From Davidsoniella eucalypti (taxonomy: Eukaryota > Ascomycota > Sordariomycetes > Microascales > Ceratocystidaceae): a stretch of 64,000 bases of DNA. The position numbers were made by a program, and so were the translations under genes. Below, in pieces: positions 33,888 through 46,139 of the stretch. Location: assembly GCA_004009845.1 (NCBI GenBank), contig RMBW01000034.1, forward strand, positions 206,293 through 270,292, written 5' to 3'. Below the pieces are notes generated by a model. It was not told the DNA's origin. It searched no databases and saw only the letters and a list, made by a program, of their open reading frames with translations. Each line of letters opens with the position of its first letter. Positions within the stretch are counted from its first letter, which is position 1.

Positions 33888-36671
33888 CTACTGCCAGCGG
33901 CAAAAAGACTGAAAAGAAAAAAAAAGATTAAGAAAAGAACGCACCGACCCAGCCGATATAATGCAGAAATCAGAAATAGAAGGAAGAAACAAAAAGGAAA
34001 TGAGGACAGGACGCTTCTCAAAATAGAAGATGAAAAGCAGGCAGTGAAATAAGAGTAAGAAAGTAGAAAAAGAAAAAAAGAAGATGAGAGAAATGAAATT
34101 CTCAAAAGAAAAAGCAAGCGTGTTGTTTTTGAGTCTTTGTCTAGTCGACGCAACTACCGTTTCCGAGTGAAGTCTGAGAGAAAGCCCAAAGGAAACTGCT
34201 CTATGCTCCAGATGCAACGCAGTTGCTACATCTGATGTAGCGCCCGAGTCACGACAATCGCTAACAAGCAGCGTCTCAAAGGCAATACGCCAGACGTCGA
34301 TCGCTTTCGCACAGCAAGTTGCTTTGACAAATTGACTGGGAGACAAATACTGTGAGGAAGAAACCACTAGCATCCAAGTAATGCCAACCAACAAAGTTGT
34401 ATGTGTAGTTGCTGCCCCTCGGTGGATGGACACAAGATAGGAAACACGATGACACAGGCAAGTGCCGCAGAAACGACAGGGGCATATCCCTCTATACAGG
34501 CTCTATACAGGTTGGACTACTACTAGGTCGCCCCGCTAAAAGGACCTCTAAGGCCAGCCCATGTCTGCTGAAATGCAACCTTTGTATACAAGGCTGGACT
34601 TCTGAATCTTGTAGTCATCTTTACTGTGCCGGGCAGCCGATTTTAAAAAAATATATATATATTTCATTTTTATGAAGGTGGAAATGGAGCTCTTATAACA
34701 GCACCATCAAACACTCTTGCTCTCGGTTCTCTTTCTTTCGTTTTTTCTTCTTCTTCTTGCTTCTTGGCGGTTCAATGAAATGCCGGCCTAGCTTGGCAGC
34801 CTAGAAACTAAGACTCAGATCCGGCCGAATACCCGCACGTCACCAGATAACATCAGACACTCTTCGGCCAAGCGACTATCCGCACAGCCTTCTTGTGCCG
34901 TCCAGAAGCAGAAGAAAGGCAAAAAAGAAGAGGGCGTCTCGGGTTCTAAAAAAGCTAATACTAGTACAGGAAGCTCACTTGTCCAGTATTATTCGCTTAT
35001 AGCTCGTCGTTTGCTGAGCCACCAGCAGACAACAAGACTGGCCAAAGACTAAGGCCGTGATGGGCTGAAGCTCCTTTACAGTTAATCTCTTTGGCTATTA
35101 AGCTTCCTCGCTTTGTATTTTTGGTGCTGGCCCTTTTTGTAGATGACAGTCCATGCAGAGAGCTATATCACATTGCTCGTAGCTATAGCCTCCTTCATCC
35201 CAAGCTCCCCAAAGCTATCTATGTATATTCTAGTTTAATGAGTACAAAAATACGTGTAATTGTGCAATAGGGTAATAGATGGGCGTAGGGCATGAATTAC
35301 AAAGTAAGCAAAAAAGAAAAGAAAAAAAGCAAGCGTCTAGCCAGGAAGAGTATGCAGAAAATAGAACAGAAGGGTCAGCAACCCATAAACCCAGAAAGTA
35401 CAGGAAAGCAGCCATGTTTCAGATGTTGCAAGGCTATGTATGTTCATGGTGGTGTGGATCAAAGAGCTCTCTGTCTATAGGTTTGTTGTAACTACAGATA
35501 TGCATTATATATGTATATCTCTCTACAAATTGAACCTATTCAGCGGACCTGATCGTTGTACATATATATTGGTTTCCTGATATTGTAAGCTATTTATGCA
35601 GCGGCACAGTCTATTGGGGGAAACAACAGTTACATTTTGCTCTTTGACTATCTTGAATTGTTTTTTTTAATTCATCGACATGTTTTTTCTTAGTCACTAG
35701 CCTGCTATTGTTCTTCTTTTTCTTTCTACGACCCATCAAGGGAAAAAAAAACAAGATAATTCTCCTAAAGGCTGTGCCGACTTCTACAGCGCTTATAATT
35801 ATTTATTCCCCGTTTTCCAGCCTGCTTATTTCTTGGCATGTATGCAACGCCTATCAAAATTCCAGTGACTCAATGGCTGGCAAGATCTTCCGTATCAGGC
35901 TTGGCTTATCCACCAAGCAATAAAGAACTGATCTATAGTTCTTTTGCGGTGTCTGATGATGGAATGAATGGATGATGCCGCTTCTTAGCTATATTCTTGG
36001 CGATTCAACAATCCAGATGGCTTCACCATGGCTTTTACACGACAGGATTGTGTGTGTGTGCCTGTTACATATGAAGGAACGAACTGCTTCTCTCAAACTC
36101 TGCAATACAACTTCTTTCTTGCATCTCGACTATGTGCATCCAGGGAGCTCATCGGCTTGCTAGATCGCCAGCCATACCGGCTCCGATTATGCTAGATTAT
36201 AGTTTACAGGGATCCAGGGACAGCAGTCTTTAAGGTCCTGTCTCAAGGTCTGTGGTTTGGTATCTTTATTTCTCCTTCTTGCAAGGTCAAAAGGCTGTGA
36301 CAACCGGCTGTGTTTTAAATAATAGGCTATCCATAGTTGAGAAGATCGAGCCACAGATCAGTAATAAGTGAGACTGCTGCCTGACTACAATTAAACAATA
36401 GGCAGATAAATAACGAATAAAAGACAAGCCAAGCCACTTGTCGTTCCCGCAATCCAAGACTTTGCACGTCAGACCGCAACACCAAACAGATCAAAATCGG
36501 GTATTTGTTCAATGTAGACACCTGGACGGGAAGAAGAAGAACAAATGAACAAACAGGAAAAAGGCGGCTGACTTACAGATAGCTCTAAAAGGGATGACGA
36601 CGCAAAAGCGGAGAGAAATACAATAACATCATCAGCATCAGCCAAGCCTCTCTAACGACCACAGAGACAAG

Positions 36672-36709
36672 AAAACAACACACTGTATAGAAAACAACAC
36701 ACTGTATAG
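36672..36709. repeat. Exact 19 bp tandem duplication
   Basis: Two identical copies of aaaacaacacactgtatag lie head to tail at 36672-36690 and 36691-36709. Intergenic. Confidence 0.92.
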
Positions 36710-37607
36710 AAAGCGCTGCTGCTTCTTCTCCTTGTTCTCCGGACCGCTCTTTCGTTTCAATGAATTATGGCCTGACAAACTAACAAGCTTCGATCTTCCT
36801 CAAGACTTCCTCTATACACCACATTGCTTGTTGTCTTTCTCTATCTTCCGCCTTGGCGTCGTCTTGGCAAGCTTGATCTTCATTCTTGGCTCTGCGTCCC
36901 TCTTCTCCTTCAACTTCGCTGACTTTACTATGAGACTTGGCCCGTGTGTTAGCAGCCCCAACAGGTACAGACAGTACCAATAACTATCCAAGGGCCTTTT
37001 GCTTCTTATTGTAGCTTTAGATTTAATTCATGGGAGTCTACACCTAGACCAAATATAGGGCAAGTTTCTAATAGTGCTACTTCAGGTGGTTACATCGAGC
37101 ACTAAGCACTTTTGCGGGTAGATTCATAGGAGAAGAGAATAAGATCGTAACTGCATAGTGCTCTCGTTTTAGCAGAGTGGTCGATCACTATAACGGCCTG
37201 GCTCATGCTGATTACATATTAGCTTGCAGGCTACTAATCTTTAAATCGCAACCCTATTGATTAGTTAAACATGCTGTAAGTTTCCCTTTTTTTAGTATAG
37301 CCAGAACATTCCTATAATTGAATCACAGTAAGAAATACCAAGGCTCTATCCTGCCACTACCAAGAGAGTTGACGGCTTCGTTTCACAGTCCTAACCGGAC
37401 AGCAGACAACACAAGAGTCCCAAGTTTTATTGTTTGCTTGGCACCAGATAAACCATGGCAAAAAAGGTATGTGGTCGTCATTATCACGCTCTTCGTTCTT
37501 CTTTCTTCTTGTTTTTCTACCACTCCCTTCTTTGACATCAAGAAACAGAATAGGAAAAAAGAAAAAAAAGAAGAAAAAAAAGAGCTGAGCCTCGATAGCT
37601 TGCGTTT

Positions 37608-37961
37608 TCACAGGCAACACCAGCCCCATTTCCCTGTGAGCCGATAAGCATCTGACTTGGCTATGTCACAGTAGGCACAAATAACAAATAATTCTCGATC
37701 AAGAATTCCGGTACCAGCCCCGGAATGTTCGTACTTTGGCTTCGGTACCCCAATCTTATGCCGTAAGCTCTTCTTCACCTTCTTGTTTGATACTGGAAGG
37801 GTATTATGTCCGCATTGCTTGTCCGCTGGCAAATATTGTTCCAGCGGCGTAATAATGTATGACATAGGTAGGTAAGTATTATTTCTAACGGTTAAAACCG
37901 GCGGACGAGGGACATAAAAATCCCTTTTCTTGTCGAAGATGGACGAAGTGGCTGTGAACAT
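37608..37961 (-). CDS. Hypothetical 117-residue open frame, unrecognised
   Basis: Starts with ATG at 37961 and stops at 37608, with a basic product (RRDF-like start, VSNKKVKKSLRHK in the middle). No signal peptide, membrane helix or known motif is visible, and no intron is needed. It is the longest ATG-initiated intergenic frame I noticed here. Chance is still the likelier explanation. Confidence 0.15.
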   Translation of the reverse strand: MFTATSSIFDKKRDFYVPRPPVLTVRNNTYLPMSYIITPLEQYLPADKQCGHNTLPVSNKKVKKSLRHKIGVPKPKYEHSGAGTGILDRELFVICAYCDIAKSDAYRLTGKWGWCCL

Positions 37962-38851
37962 CTTCGTTCAATACATTCAACCGCCAGGCTTCAATCCTAC
38001 TGTGATGGGATACCTCATCAGTAGTACGTACCACAATTGATCCAGCTGATGGGGTCTTATACTACATCGAGAATCTAAGAATCCTTCTTTTCGGTGAGCC
38101 TGCTATTCAAGAGTTAAATCTAGGCAAAATCGAATCCTGAGAGTCGTTTGTTGAGCATATTATTTTTTCCTGTCCATCCGAGTTGCCCTGGTTGGCCTCT
38201 CAACACGGGTTTACATTGTTCCAGTATCAGAAAATCATGGCTGAAGGGACAAAAAGGAAACTTTCTTCTATCTTCTCAAACTAAAGGGCCAACGAAAAAG
38301 GTGTATAAAACAAAACAAATCTATCACCATCATCATGATTACATTCCCAACCTTCAGACTAAAACATATCAGGATACAATAATATCTGACAGTTGATATA
38401 ACATGATCGAAGTTATGTTTCCGGTAACGTGGACAGGAAAAGAAATATCATGAAGTTGTGTCTGTCAGTCAGAATATCAGGAAAAAAAATATATAACGGA
38501 TTTCTCAAAGAAGAATGGCCCTAGTAAAGAAACTATAAGCAAGAATCCCAAAGTTCTATGAAGGAAATAAAATAAAAATAAGGCGTCAGTCACTTTTACC
38601 AATAGATTGTGCATGAGTTGTCGTAAGCCTTTCGTCCTTTCTGTTTTTCTTTTTCCATTTTAGTCTTGTTTTAAAAACAGGAAGAAAAAAAATATAGTTA
38701 GAAGGATACTAGTATGCAATTCATTTTTTCAATTATTGTTCTTTGAAGAGCAAAACTTTCACTGTTTTCAAATACAAACCTTTGAAGTCTTGGTTACAGC
38801 TACTGGAAACAAGTAACATATTACACAAACTTTCGTAAACTTTAATTAATA

Positions 38852-38881
38852 TTAACCCTATAGTAGACGCAATAGGGTTAA
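38852..38881. repeat. Inverted repeat TTAACCCTAT / ATAGGGTTAA
   Basis: Ten-base perfect arms at 38852-38861 and 38872-38881 around a ten-base loop. It shares its core with the inverted repeat at 10755-10778, with the arms in the opposite order. Confidence 0.7.
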
Positions 38882-39440
38882 CATACACTATCTTAGTCTA
38901 AACGAAGCTTCGGCCTTTTCAGATTTGATTAGCAACGCCAAGACGGCCCCGTGAGACGTAACAGATGGAAAGATGAAATAGGTATATACTAGGAATGTCA
39001 ATAATTGTATAGAGAAAGCATTGATTATGGTGAACCCACGCAAGTTACATGGTAATAGGAGAAATGTAGAGAATGCTCAACAACAAGCATACGAAAACTT
39101 TCGAACGGATGTTAGATCAAATATATGTATATTCATATAGAAACGGCGCGGAAAATAAAGCTATGGGGAAATTATATATTGAAAACCCATATCATCGCCA
39201 CAACAGAAAAAAAAAAAAAGGTGAGACGGTAAAGGAAGACAAAAAGAAGAGAACGAGGTATCAGTATCTCAATCATCAATGCATAGACAGCATGTCCATA
39301 GAAAACGTGAAAAGAACAATATGACAACGCAAAAGAGAGGGGAAAAAAGAGAAAAAAAGGGAACCTGTATACGAACAAGATACAATCAGCATTGACAAGA
39401 GGTCAAAAATAAAGAAGATGTATAAAAAACCCCCGCCGTT

Positions 39441-42434
39441 TTACAAAGCCCATGACGACTGATCCTCATCCTGCGCAACAAACGGCTCATCGATTCGTTT
39501 GATCGCAAACTCACTACATAGGATACACGCCGAAGCTACCAACCCATCAAGTTCGGCGACCAAGGCTTCACGACGCGGACCCGTGACTAAGCCACGGCTA
39601 ACTTGGACCTGAAGTTCCTTGATGCGAGAACTAACGGCCATACCCGACATCTCGAGAACTTTCTTGCCGAGACAGTCGGAGTGAAAGGCGTGTTGGCATG
39701 GAAAGACGAAGAACTGACGGCTGAGTAGTGGCAGTCCACACGTATAACATTTCTCGCCCGGCTCGACAATGGCGTAACGGTGATCGAGTGCGAGAATATC
39801 GCATTTGATATTGGCGGCAGTAGCAGCAGCCTCGTCCATTTCGGCCTTGAGAGCCTCGATGTTGCGCGAGTAGTCTTCCAAGGCCGCACAGATCTCCTCC
39901 TTGAAATCGTCAATCACGACAAAATCTGGGAAGAAGGGAATCAAGTCTTCAATTTTGAGAAGATCACAGCGCTTGAGGAACTCAATGGCCGTCTTGATGC
40001 CGCTGCCGTGGGACTGAGATATGACTTTGCGGGCTACGGCAAGCCATAGCTTTTTGCGAAGGATAGGGTTGTCGATGGGCCGATCTGCGATTACTGAGGC
40101 TAGCTCGATTTCGCCGTGTGAGAGGGCTAGATCTACGGCTTGTAAATACTGGCCCATGTTGGTGTAAATGTGTACACATGAAAGCGTGCGATGATGCTGT
40201 ATACAGAGACGCAGGGCAAAGTCTGGGTCAAAGTGAGGTTCCTCACCCTGTGACTCTAGATATGCCAACAGGGCAGATTCATCTTTGGCAGAATTTGATG
40301 CGTATACTGACACAAGTGTGTTGTGAACAGCAGCATCGCAAGAATCAAGCTGGTTAACCACATATAGCAGATATCTCACTGCTTGGTTCTGTGCGGGCTG
40401 ACCGGTGAAGTTTCGGTTATACTCGAGTAGGGCTGGTATCAGCCTCCGGGTCTTTAGGTCTGGATGGCGCATGAGGATCTCGACCATATCAGTGGCCACG
40501 TTTGCTAACAACACACTGCTATACTTGTAGAAGACCTCAGGGTCTGTTTGTTTCTTGAGCACGCCAAGGACTTTATCCCAGCGTTCTCGTTGCACCCAGT
40601 ACTTAAGTACGTAGTTGTAATCATTGAGAGACTCGGCAAAGAAGAGAAGCTCGGCTTCTCTGCCATGGCTGCCAATGATGTCGTAGACTGTTTGCTTGTC
40701 GAGGACATCTTTGTATCTCATAACAAAGCTTTCGTATTCTTTACGCGTGGTCTTGACTAGATCTTGTGTATGAGAGGCATCGAGGGCCTCGACTGAGTCT
40801 GTTTGTGCAAGGGCATCGTCTTCTAGAGTATTAAGGTGTGCCATGAATAACTCTACAATCCATGATGCCATCATGACACGTTGCATGACGGCAGCCTTTT
40901 TGGATAGCGCGAGTTTAGTCAAAAGATATTTACGCAGGGAATTTGTTTCAGCTACATCGATGAAGCCGAGAGCCACCTCTTCAAATGCCTTGTTGCTCCG
41001 TCCGTAGATATCCGCGGCCTCCGAATATTGACCCTTCTTCATCAAGAAGTCGCCGTATGCAGTTGCCACTGTTTCCTTTTGGTGTGGTGTCCTTGCATAT
41101 CGCATCGCCGCCGGATACTGTTGAGTCTTCATCATGATTTGCCATACATTACGGTCCTCGTCACGGACCACGATCTCGAAAATCTCTGACGGAGTGAACA
41201 GCCAGAATGTGTTCTTTTGCACGTCTACAGAGAACCCAATAGCGGCCTCGCCAGAATCAAGCACCACCTGGTTGTATACGATATCGCCAGTCAGGCGATT
41301 GGTAATGACGACTCGTGAGCCAACCAGGGCGACCACATGCCACTGTGTCAATGCGATGGCATCGATAGCACCAGACCGCTTTCCTGCTGCCTCTACAAGC
41401 TGCGCCATGGACAGAAGCTTCGAAGCGCTATACACATAGCTGCCAAGTTCTTGCGATGGCGGTGACTGTAGCAGTTTGCCATGGAAGATGCCCTGGGATG
41501 ATAGCCAAGCGAACACACGCTCATGAACTTCATCGTCGTGCGGGCTAGTGGCGGGCAAATCGGGGGACACGGCTAGCGCTGATGCAGAGGGTTGTCCCGG
41601 TGCCGAGTTCTGGATATCGTGAACGGTGGGCTGTTCAGCTTCGAATAGGCGAGTGTATATCGATCCAACGCTGTCATGCGTAAGGCCAACCTTGCCAACT
41701 AGGTGGAACAGGCGAGTCTGGGTGCCGACCAACACTCGTCTAGTATCCACATCGAGACTATCAACCCACAGGCCGGTCACGGGTCCGTCGGGCATCTTGT
41801 GCAGGGTCTTGAGGTTCTTGATATCCTTCTTACTAGACGAGTCAATAAAGACCTCGTAGATGTTGCCATCTGAGGCTCCAATGAGGATCTCGCGGGTCGA
41901 TGCGGTGGGCAGCGATGGGCTCCATGCGATAGTCTCGATAGAAACACCCCGCAGACGGCTCAGTAGCCGCGGGGTCTTGGTCTGGGAATGGAGATAGTAG
42001 TTTTCGCCCAGCGATGTACATATGAATAGGTGCGAGGCGGTAGGATCGAGGAACATACGGCGAATGACGCCGACTTCGGATGCCTTCTTAGGCAGATCGA
42101 TATCTAGATAGAGATAGGAAAGCGGTTAGCCAAGGTACGTCATCGAGCGGGCCGGAAAAGTGAGCTCCAAGGCGCCGAGAAAGACAAAAAAAAAGACGTC
42201 CATACCGTCGATATCTTCGGGTTTATTCAAGTCTATGCGCAGGATACGGCCATTAGAAAGCGCCAAAACTAGCACGTTATTCGCGACCTGGGCAGCAACA
42301 AAATCGCCGGCGATGGAGAACTGCATCTGTACGCGTTCGACGATGAACATAGGCAGCTGGCCGGCCTCCAGGTCCATCTGGTCCATGCCCAGCTCCAGGC
42401 CAGACTCGGCGGCAAAGCCGTCTTGGTAGGACAT
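39441..42434 (-). CDS. VPS18: Vps18/Pep3, core subunit of the CORVET and HOPS tethering complexes
   Basis: Exons 42206-42434 and 39441-42103 with a 102 bp intron (donor GTATGG, acceptor TCTAG) encode 963 residues, close to the family norm. The splice joins KPEDID to DIDLPKKASEVG in frame. Vps18 is a class C Vps protein that tethers endosomes and vacuoles before SNARE-mediated fusion. The N-terminal half is the Pep3/Vps18 beta-propeller region (FLDPTASHLFICTSLGENYY). The middle is helical with clathrin-heavy-chain-like repeats. The C-terminus (about 862-945) is a RING-H2 domain: CYTCGLPLL, then FPCQHAFHSDCL, then CILCSEFAIKRID. All expected Cys/His ligands are present. Upstream DNA carries an unusual cluster of GGGTTA motifs. 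Confidence 0.96.
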
Positions 42435-42590
42435 GATGTCGGGGGTTATGATGGAAATAACGGAGTCAATTAGCGGGCGGAAATATCGGGCTGCGATGCG
42501 ATGCGATCCGTTGCGCTCACATCTGCTCAGGCACGGCTTAGCTGCGATGAGCTCACCTGGGGAGCTTCAGCCGAAAGGTAGAGAGCTTGG

Positions 42591-42695
42591 CCTGGGTTAG
42601 CGCACAAGGGTTAGAGGTTGCCGTCGAACAAGAGGTGTGTACATTTTAGTAAGCTGGTACAAGTTGCCACTTAAGGGTTAACACTCCAGGGTTAG
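42591..42695. promoter_or_regulatory. Cluster of four GGGTTA telobox-like motifs upstream of VPS18
   Basis: GGGTTA occurs four times in the same orientation within 105 bp, near 42594, 42608, 42675 and 42689. The first sits in ggcctgggttag, which recurs at 58383-58394 between RPF1 and GRS1. GGGTTA is the core bound by Tbf1-type proteins in fungi. A PAC-like GCGATGAGCT lies just VPS18-proximal of the cluster. Confidence 0.4.
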
Positions 42696-43570
42696 CCAGA
42701 TGGAAGATAGGTATCATTTTAACACTAGGTGGAGTCCTTTTTCGAAGGCTCACTTATAATATCGTCAAGACCCTCTTTTCCAATTAAAGAAAAATATCAA
42801 GCCACAACGTTATACAAATAGTTCTAGAAGTGTTTGTATCTTTGTATTTTTTTTTGTACAAATGTATATTTTTATTTTATTTTAGTCTTTCTTATCAAAA
42901 GGCAGCAAAGTATCACGAAATACTCCCGGAACAAAATTGTGTCTTTCTCGGCAGATAGCGGAAGAACTTTACAGCCTAGCCAGGGCTTTTATCATAGATT
43001 TTATTGTTTATATGCTGCATTGATGTTCCGGTTCGATTTCGTGACATTGAGAAATTGCGTGTTTGCAATGCAGCGGTCTGGCGATTCTTTAGGCGCTCTA
43101 GGACGATCTGATCTGCCCACTAAGTCTCGAAACAGGTCGACGCACAAGCCGAGTTGCTTACTACAGGATGGACGAATACTCCTTTTTGGCGAGTTATTTA
43201 CTTGTATTAGCGTATAGGCTTCAGTCCAGAGACACACGGAAAGAAAATAGAGAAAATACTGAGAAACCTCCCGTTCGTCGGCGTTTCGGGAAGGCTAATT
43301 TTCCAGGCCTAACGCCGAGATATAGACGAAGCTAGCAAAGAGGCTTGGTTGTTTGTTTCCTAAGAAGGGTAAAGTGGTTTCTTTTCTAGTATAACTAGTC
43401 ATAAATAGAACATAAGAAGGCTTTTCTCTTGCTTACTGCTTACTAGTGTCAGTCAGGATAACAAAAACCAAGGGCTGGACAAGACTATCGAACTTCGAAA
43501 AGAAGCCGGATGGCAGGAGTACGGAAGGAAGCCAGATCAACACTGAGCCCGTCTAGGTACATGTGTACGA

Positions 43571-43602
43571 GACTACGAGACTACGAGACTACAAGACTAC
43601 AA
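43571..43602. repeat. Tandem repeat gactacga/gactacaa, four 8 bp units
   Basis: Four consecutive 8 bp units; the first two end in ga and the last two in aa. Intergenic. Confidence 0.85.
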
Positions 43603-43990
43603 GACTCACGACTTAGGTATGTGTGAACACATCACCATGAGGTGAAGGACGGGTTGAGCGACATATGAATGCGTAAATGCATGCGGATGAGTCTCCTGTG
43701 CTGGCAGTGATTTGCTGGTCCGTTGTTTACTCTGTTGTTTTACTCTACAATTTGTAAAGATTTCCCTTTGGCTATACAATCTTACTATACGCTATACATA
43801 CATTGTATGCAACAGGGGGGTTGGAATATGGGTCTGGAACTCTGGAAACCCTCAAACGTGGACCGACCGACCGAGTCACACTGACTCCCAAGAGAAGAGG
43901 TTCATCACGACTCACTTAAGACGAAAATGGCTATGCCAAGTCGACCGACTTGTATTGTTGGGCAGAACAGCCGACGGCGATCCTGCCCAG

Positions 43991-44014
43991 GCTTAGCTTA
44001 GCTTAGCTTAGCTT
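43991..44014. repeat. Pentanucleotide repeat (GCTTA), 4.8 copies
   Basis: Four perfect gctta units followed by gctt. Intergenic microsatellite. Confidence 0.9.
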
Positions 44015-44694
44015 GGACTTGGCCAGATAAGAGTATATATGTACTCCGATGTCTTGATTAGCTGTACAGATATCTTGTCTAAGCAAAAGTGTCTTTGTTC
44101 TTCGGAGATACATGTACAGTGTAGAAATAAACACAGAAAAGACGCAAAAATAGATGATACTAGTGGCGCAACCAAGAGCCGAATCAGGCATACATTCACC
44201 GCTTGTAACGACTGATCAGCCGCTTCGATTTCCGATAACGAGCGCGCTAGCCATGTTGACCGAATATACGATATATCATATAGGAAAGCATAAGACAAGT
44301 CGCATCGACACTGATATCAGTACGAGAAGCTGCTCATATTGAGGCCATATCGCCTTATCAAACACGACATGGCAAGCCCATAGTTGCAACTACTAATTTA
44401 TCTCTTTTTTTATATATTTTTAGTGCTGTTTGGATATGCACGCTTGGGTAAGGAAAATAAAGACAGAAAGCCAGGGGAACGCATACTAAGAACCGGAAAT
44501 CCATGACTCCTTTTTGGGCCTTGTCAAACAGTCAGACAACCCATCCATCGATATGTGCTGCCTTAGTTCGGGATTCGATGGCATTGGTGGAAAGTAGGGT
44601 GTCAATATGCTGGCGGGCTTATACATCTGGTTTTGTATAGTTTGTATTATATAGCAAAGAGGCTCATTTAGTATCTTACTTTAAAGACGGGCTG

Positions 44695-44702
44695 TATATA
44701 AG
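44695..44702 (+). promoter_or_regulatory. TATA box of the F-box gene
   Basis: TATATAAG lies 161 bp before the start codon of the F-box gene, leaving room for a leader that includes the TACC repeat. Motif and position only. Confidence 0.4.
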
Positions 44703-44796
44703 ATGGAGGCTCTGCCCTTATTCTTCCGTCCACTAGTCTAGTATCTTGAGCCTCAGACTATATTCTTCTCTATTGTTCCTACTGCTAGGCCTTTTC

Positions 44797-44820
44797 TACC
44801 TACCTACCTACCTACCTACC
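44797..44820. repeat. Tetranucleotide repeat (TACC), six copies
   Basis: Six perfect TACC units 43 bp before the F-box start codon, probably in its 5' leader. Length variation could affect expression (inference). Confidence 0.9.
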
Positions 44821-44862
44821 TACAATCTTCTTATATATCTCCTTCTACACACATTCTTCACC

Positions 44863-46139
44863 ATGATTCCCAGAATACAAAACGTCGACTTCATGGGCGT
44901 CCTGCCACCTGAATGTTGCGACATGATCTTTAGCCTATTGTCGTCTTCCGAGCTACGTGAATGCGCCCAAGTCAGCCATACTTGGAACTATGCCGTAACG
45001 CCGCTGCTCTACCGTCACGTCAAGCTTGAGACGGATGACTACTTCCTACAAAAGTTCAAGAAGACTGTCCACAGCAACCCAAATCTAGCCCAGCTAGTGC
45101 GCAGTGTCGTCTTCGTTAAACCGGCTACTATCCGCTATGCTGCCCCCGTCAACTTCTGGATGCAGCGGTGTCTAGAGCCGCTGTCTGAAACTCTGCAGTC
45201 GTTGAGTTTTGACGGTGCCTTCTCCGGCTTTGGCGATCGCCTGGCCCGTCTACAAGAAGATGGCCATTGCTTCCCGAGACTGAAGGAGGTCCGTCTTGGC
45301 TCATATTGCCAGACTCCGGCGTCCGTCGAGCGCGTATGGGGTCTGCCAGCCCTGGAGACGTTCGAAGCGAGTGTTGGTGACTATACCAAGTACGAGTATG
45401 ACTTCTCTATCTGGCAACAGGCTTCGTGTCTGAAGACTCTGGCGCTACGCAGCACAAACTTGGACTACCAGAGTGTGTCATCGCTATTAGCCCTGGCGCC
45501 TGGTCTACGCCGCCTCAACTTCGAGGACTATCGCAACTCAAATGGTACGTTATTACAACAGACAAACACCCCTCCCCGCCATGGAGATACACGAGACGCT
45601 AACACTTTCTTTTTACAGAGTCCGATTCGGTACAAGACTGCGCCAAGCTGCGGCTGGAGCAGCTGGCCAACCTAGAATCTCTCATGGTCGACGTTGTCTC
45701 GTACTCTGGCGTGCAGGACGCCGAGACCATTGAGATCAACCCTGACCATGGCTACCTCAAGCCCATGACGAACCTTAAGCGTCTGCAGAAACTCGATGTT
45801 TCTCTGTACTCGCTACTAGGCTGGTACCCTGAAGAAGCACCGCATATTGCCGATGTTATTCCCACGTCATTGACACAGCTTACCCTCAACGAAGACTTTG
45901 TTGCGCAGTGCGGCTTCTGCAAATGGTCAGAGGAACAGCTGATTAGCCGTCTGTGGGAGCTGTTCAGGGCAACCTCAATGGGTCACACTAACGTCCAGAC
46001 GATCGAGTTTGGCCCGCTGGGCAAGCGCTGGACGGGCGATAAGATGGAGGGACTACGCCATATCATCGAAGAGAACGGCTCATGCTTTGAAGAAGAGACT
46101 ATTGAGGGTCACGGCCAATATCTCAAGATCTACCTGTAG
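44863..46139 (+). CDS. F-box domain protein
   Basis: Exons 44863-45544 and 45619-46139 with a 74 bp intron (GTACGT...TTTACAG) encode 400 residues; the junction restores the frame as ...RNSN/E/SDSVQDCAKL. The ATG at 44863 is the first in frame. The N-terminus (about 13-55) reads LPPECCDMIFSLLSSSELRECAQVSHTWN, a clear F-box that would bind Skp1 in an SCF ubiquitin ligase. The rest has spaced leucines (LKEVRLG, LKTLALRSTNL, LRRLNFED) that suggest a degenerate leucine-rich-repeat-like solenoid for substrate binding. The substrate is unknown and such genes are numerous in filamentous fungi. It converges on the methyltransferase gene. Confidence 0.86.

Larger units (their letters stand above)
33370..39440. 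other. 6 kb without a supported gene
   Basis: Contains A-rich runs (22 A at 33866-33887), a 19 bp tandem duplication (36672-36709), a hairpin at 38852-38881 and many short frames without domains. An ATG-initiated 117-codon frame on the minus strand (37608-37961) is listed separately. I see no transposon protein or tRNA. Confidence 0.45.
42435..44862. other. 2.4 kb between divergent VPS18 and the F-box gene
   Basis: VPS18-proximal 300 bp hold GGGTTA motifs and a PAC-like GCGATGAGCT (42544-42553). Further on are an 8 bp tandem repeat (43571-43602), a GCTTA repeat (43991-44014) and, near the F-box gene, a TATA box and a TACC repeat. No other gene seen. Confidence 0.5.
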
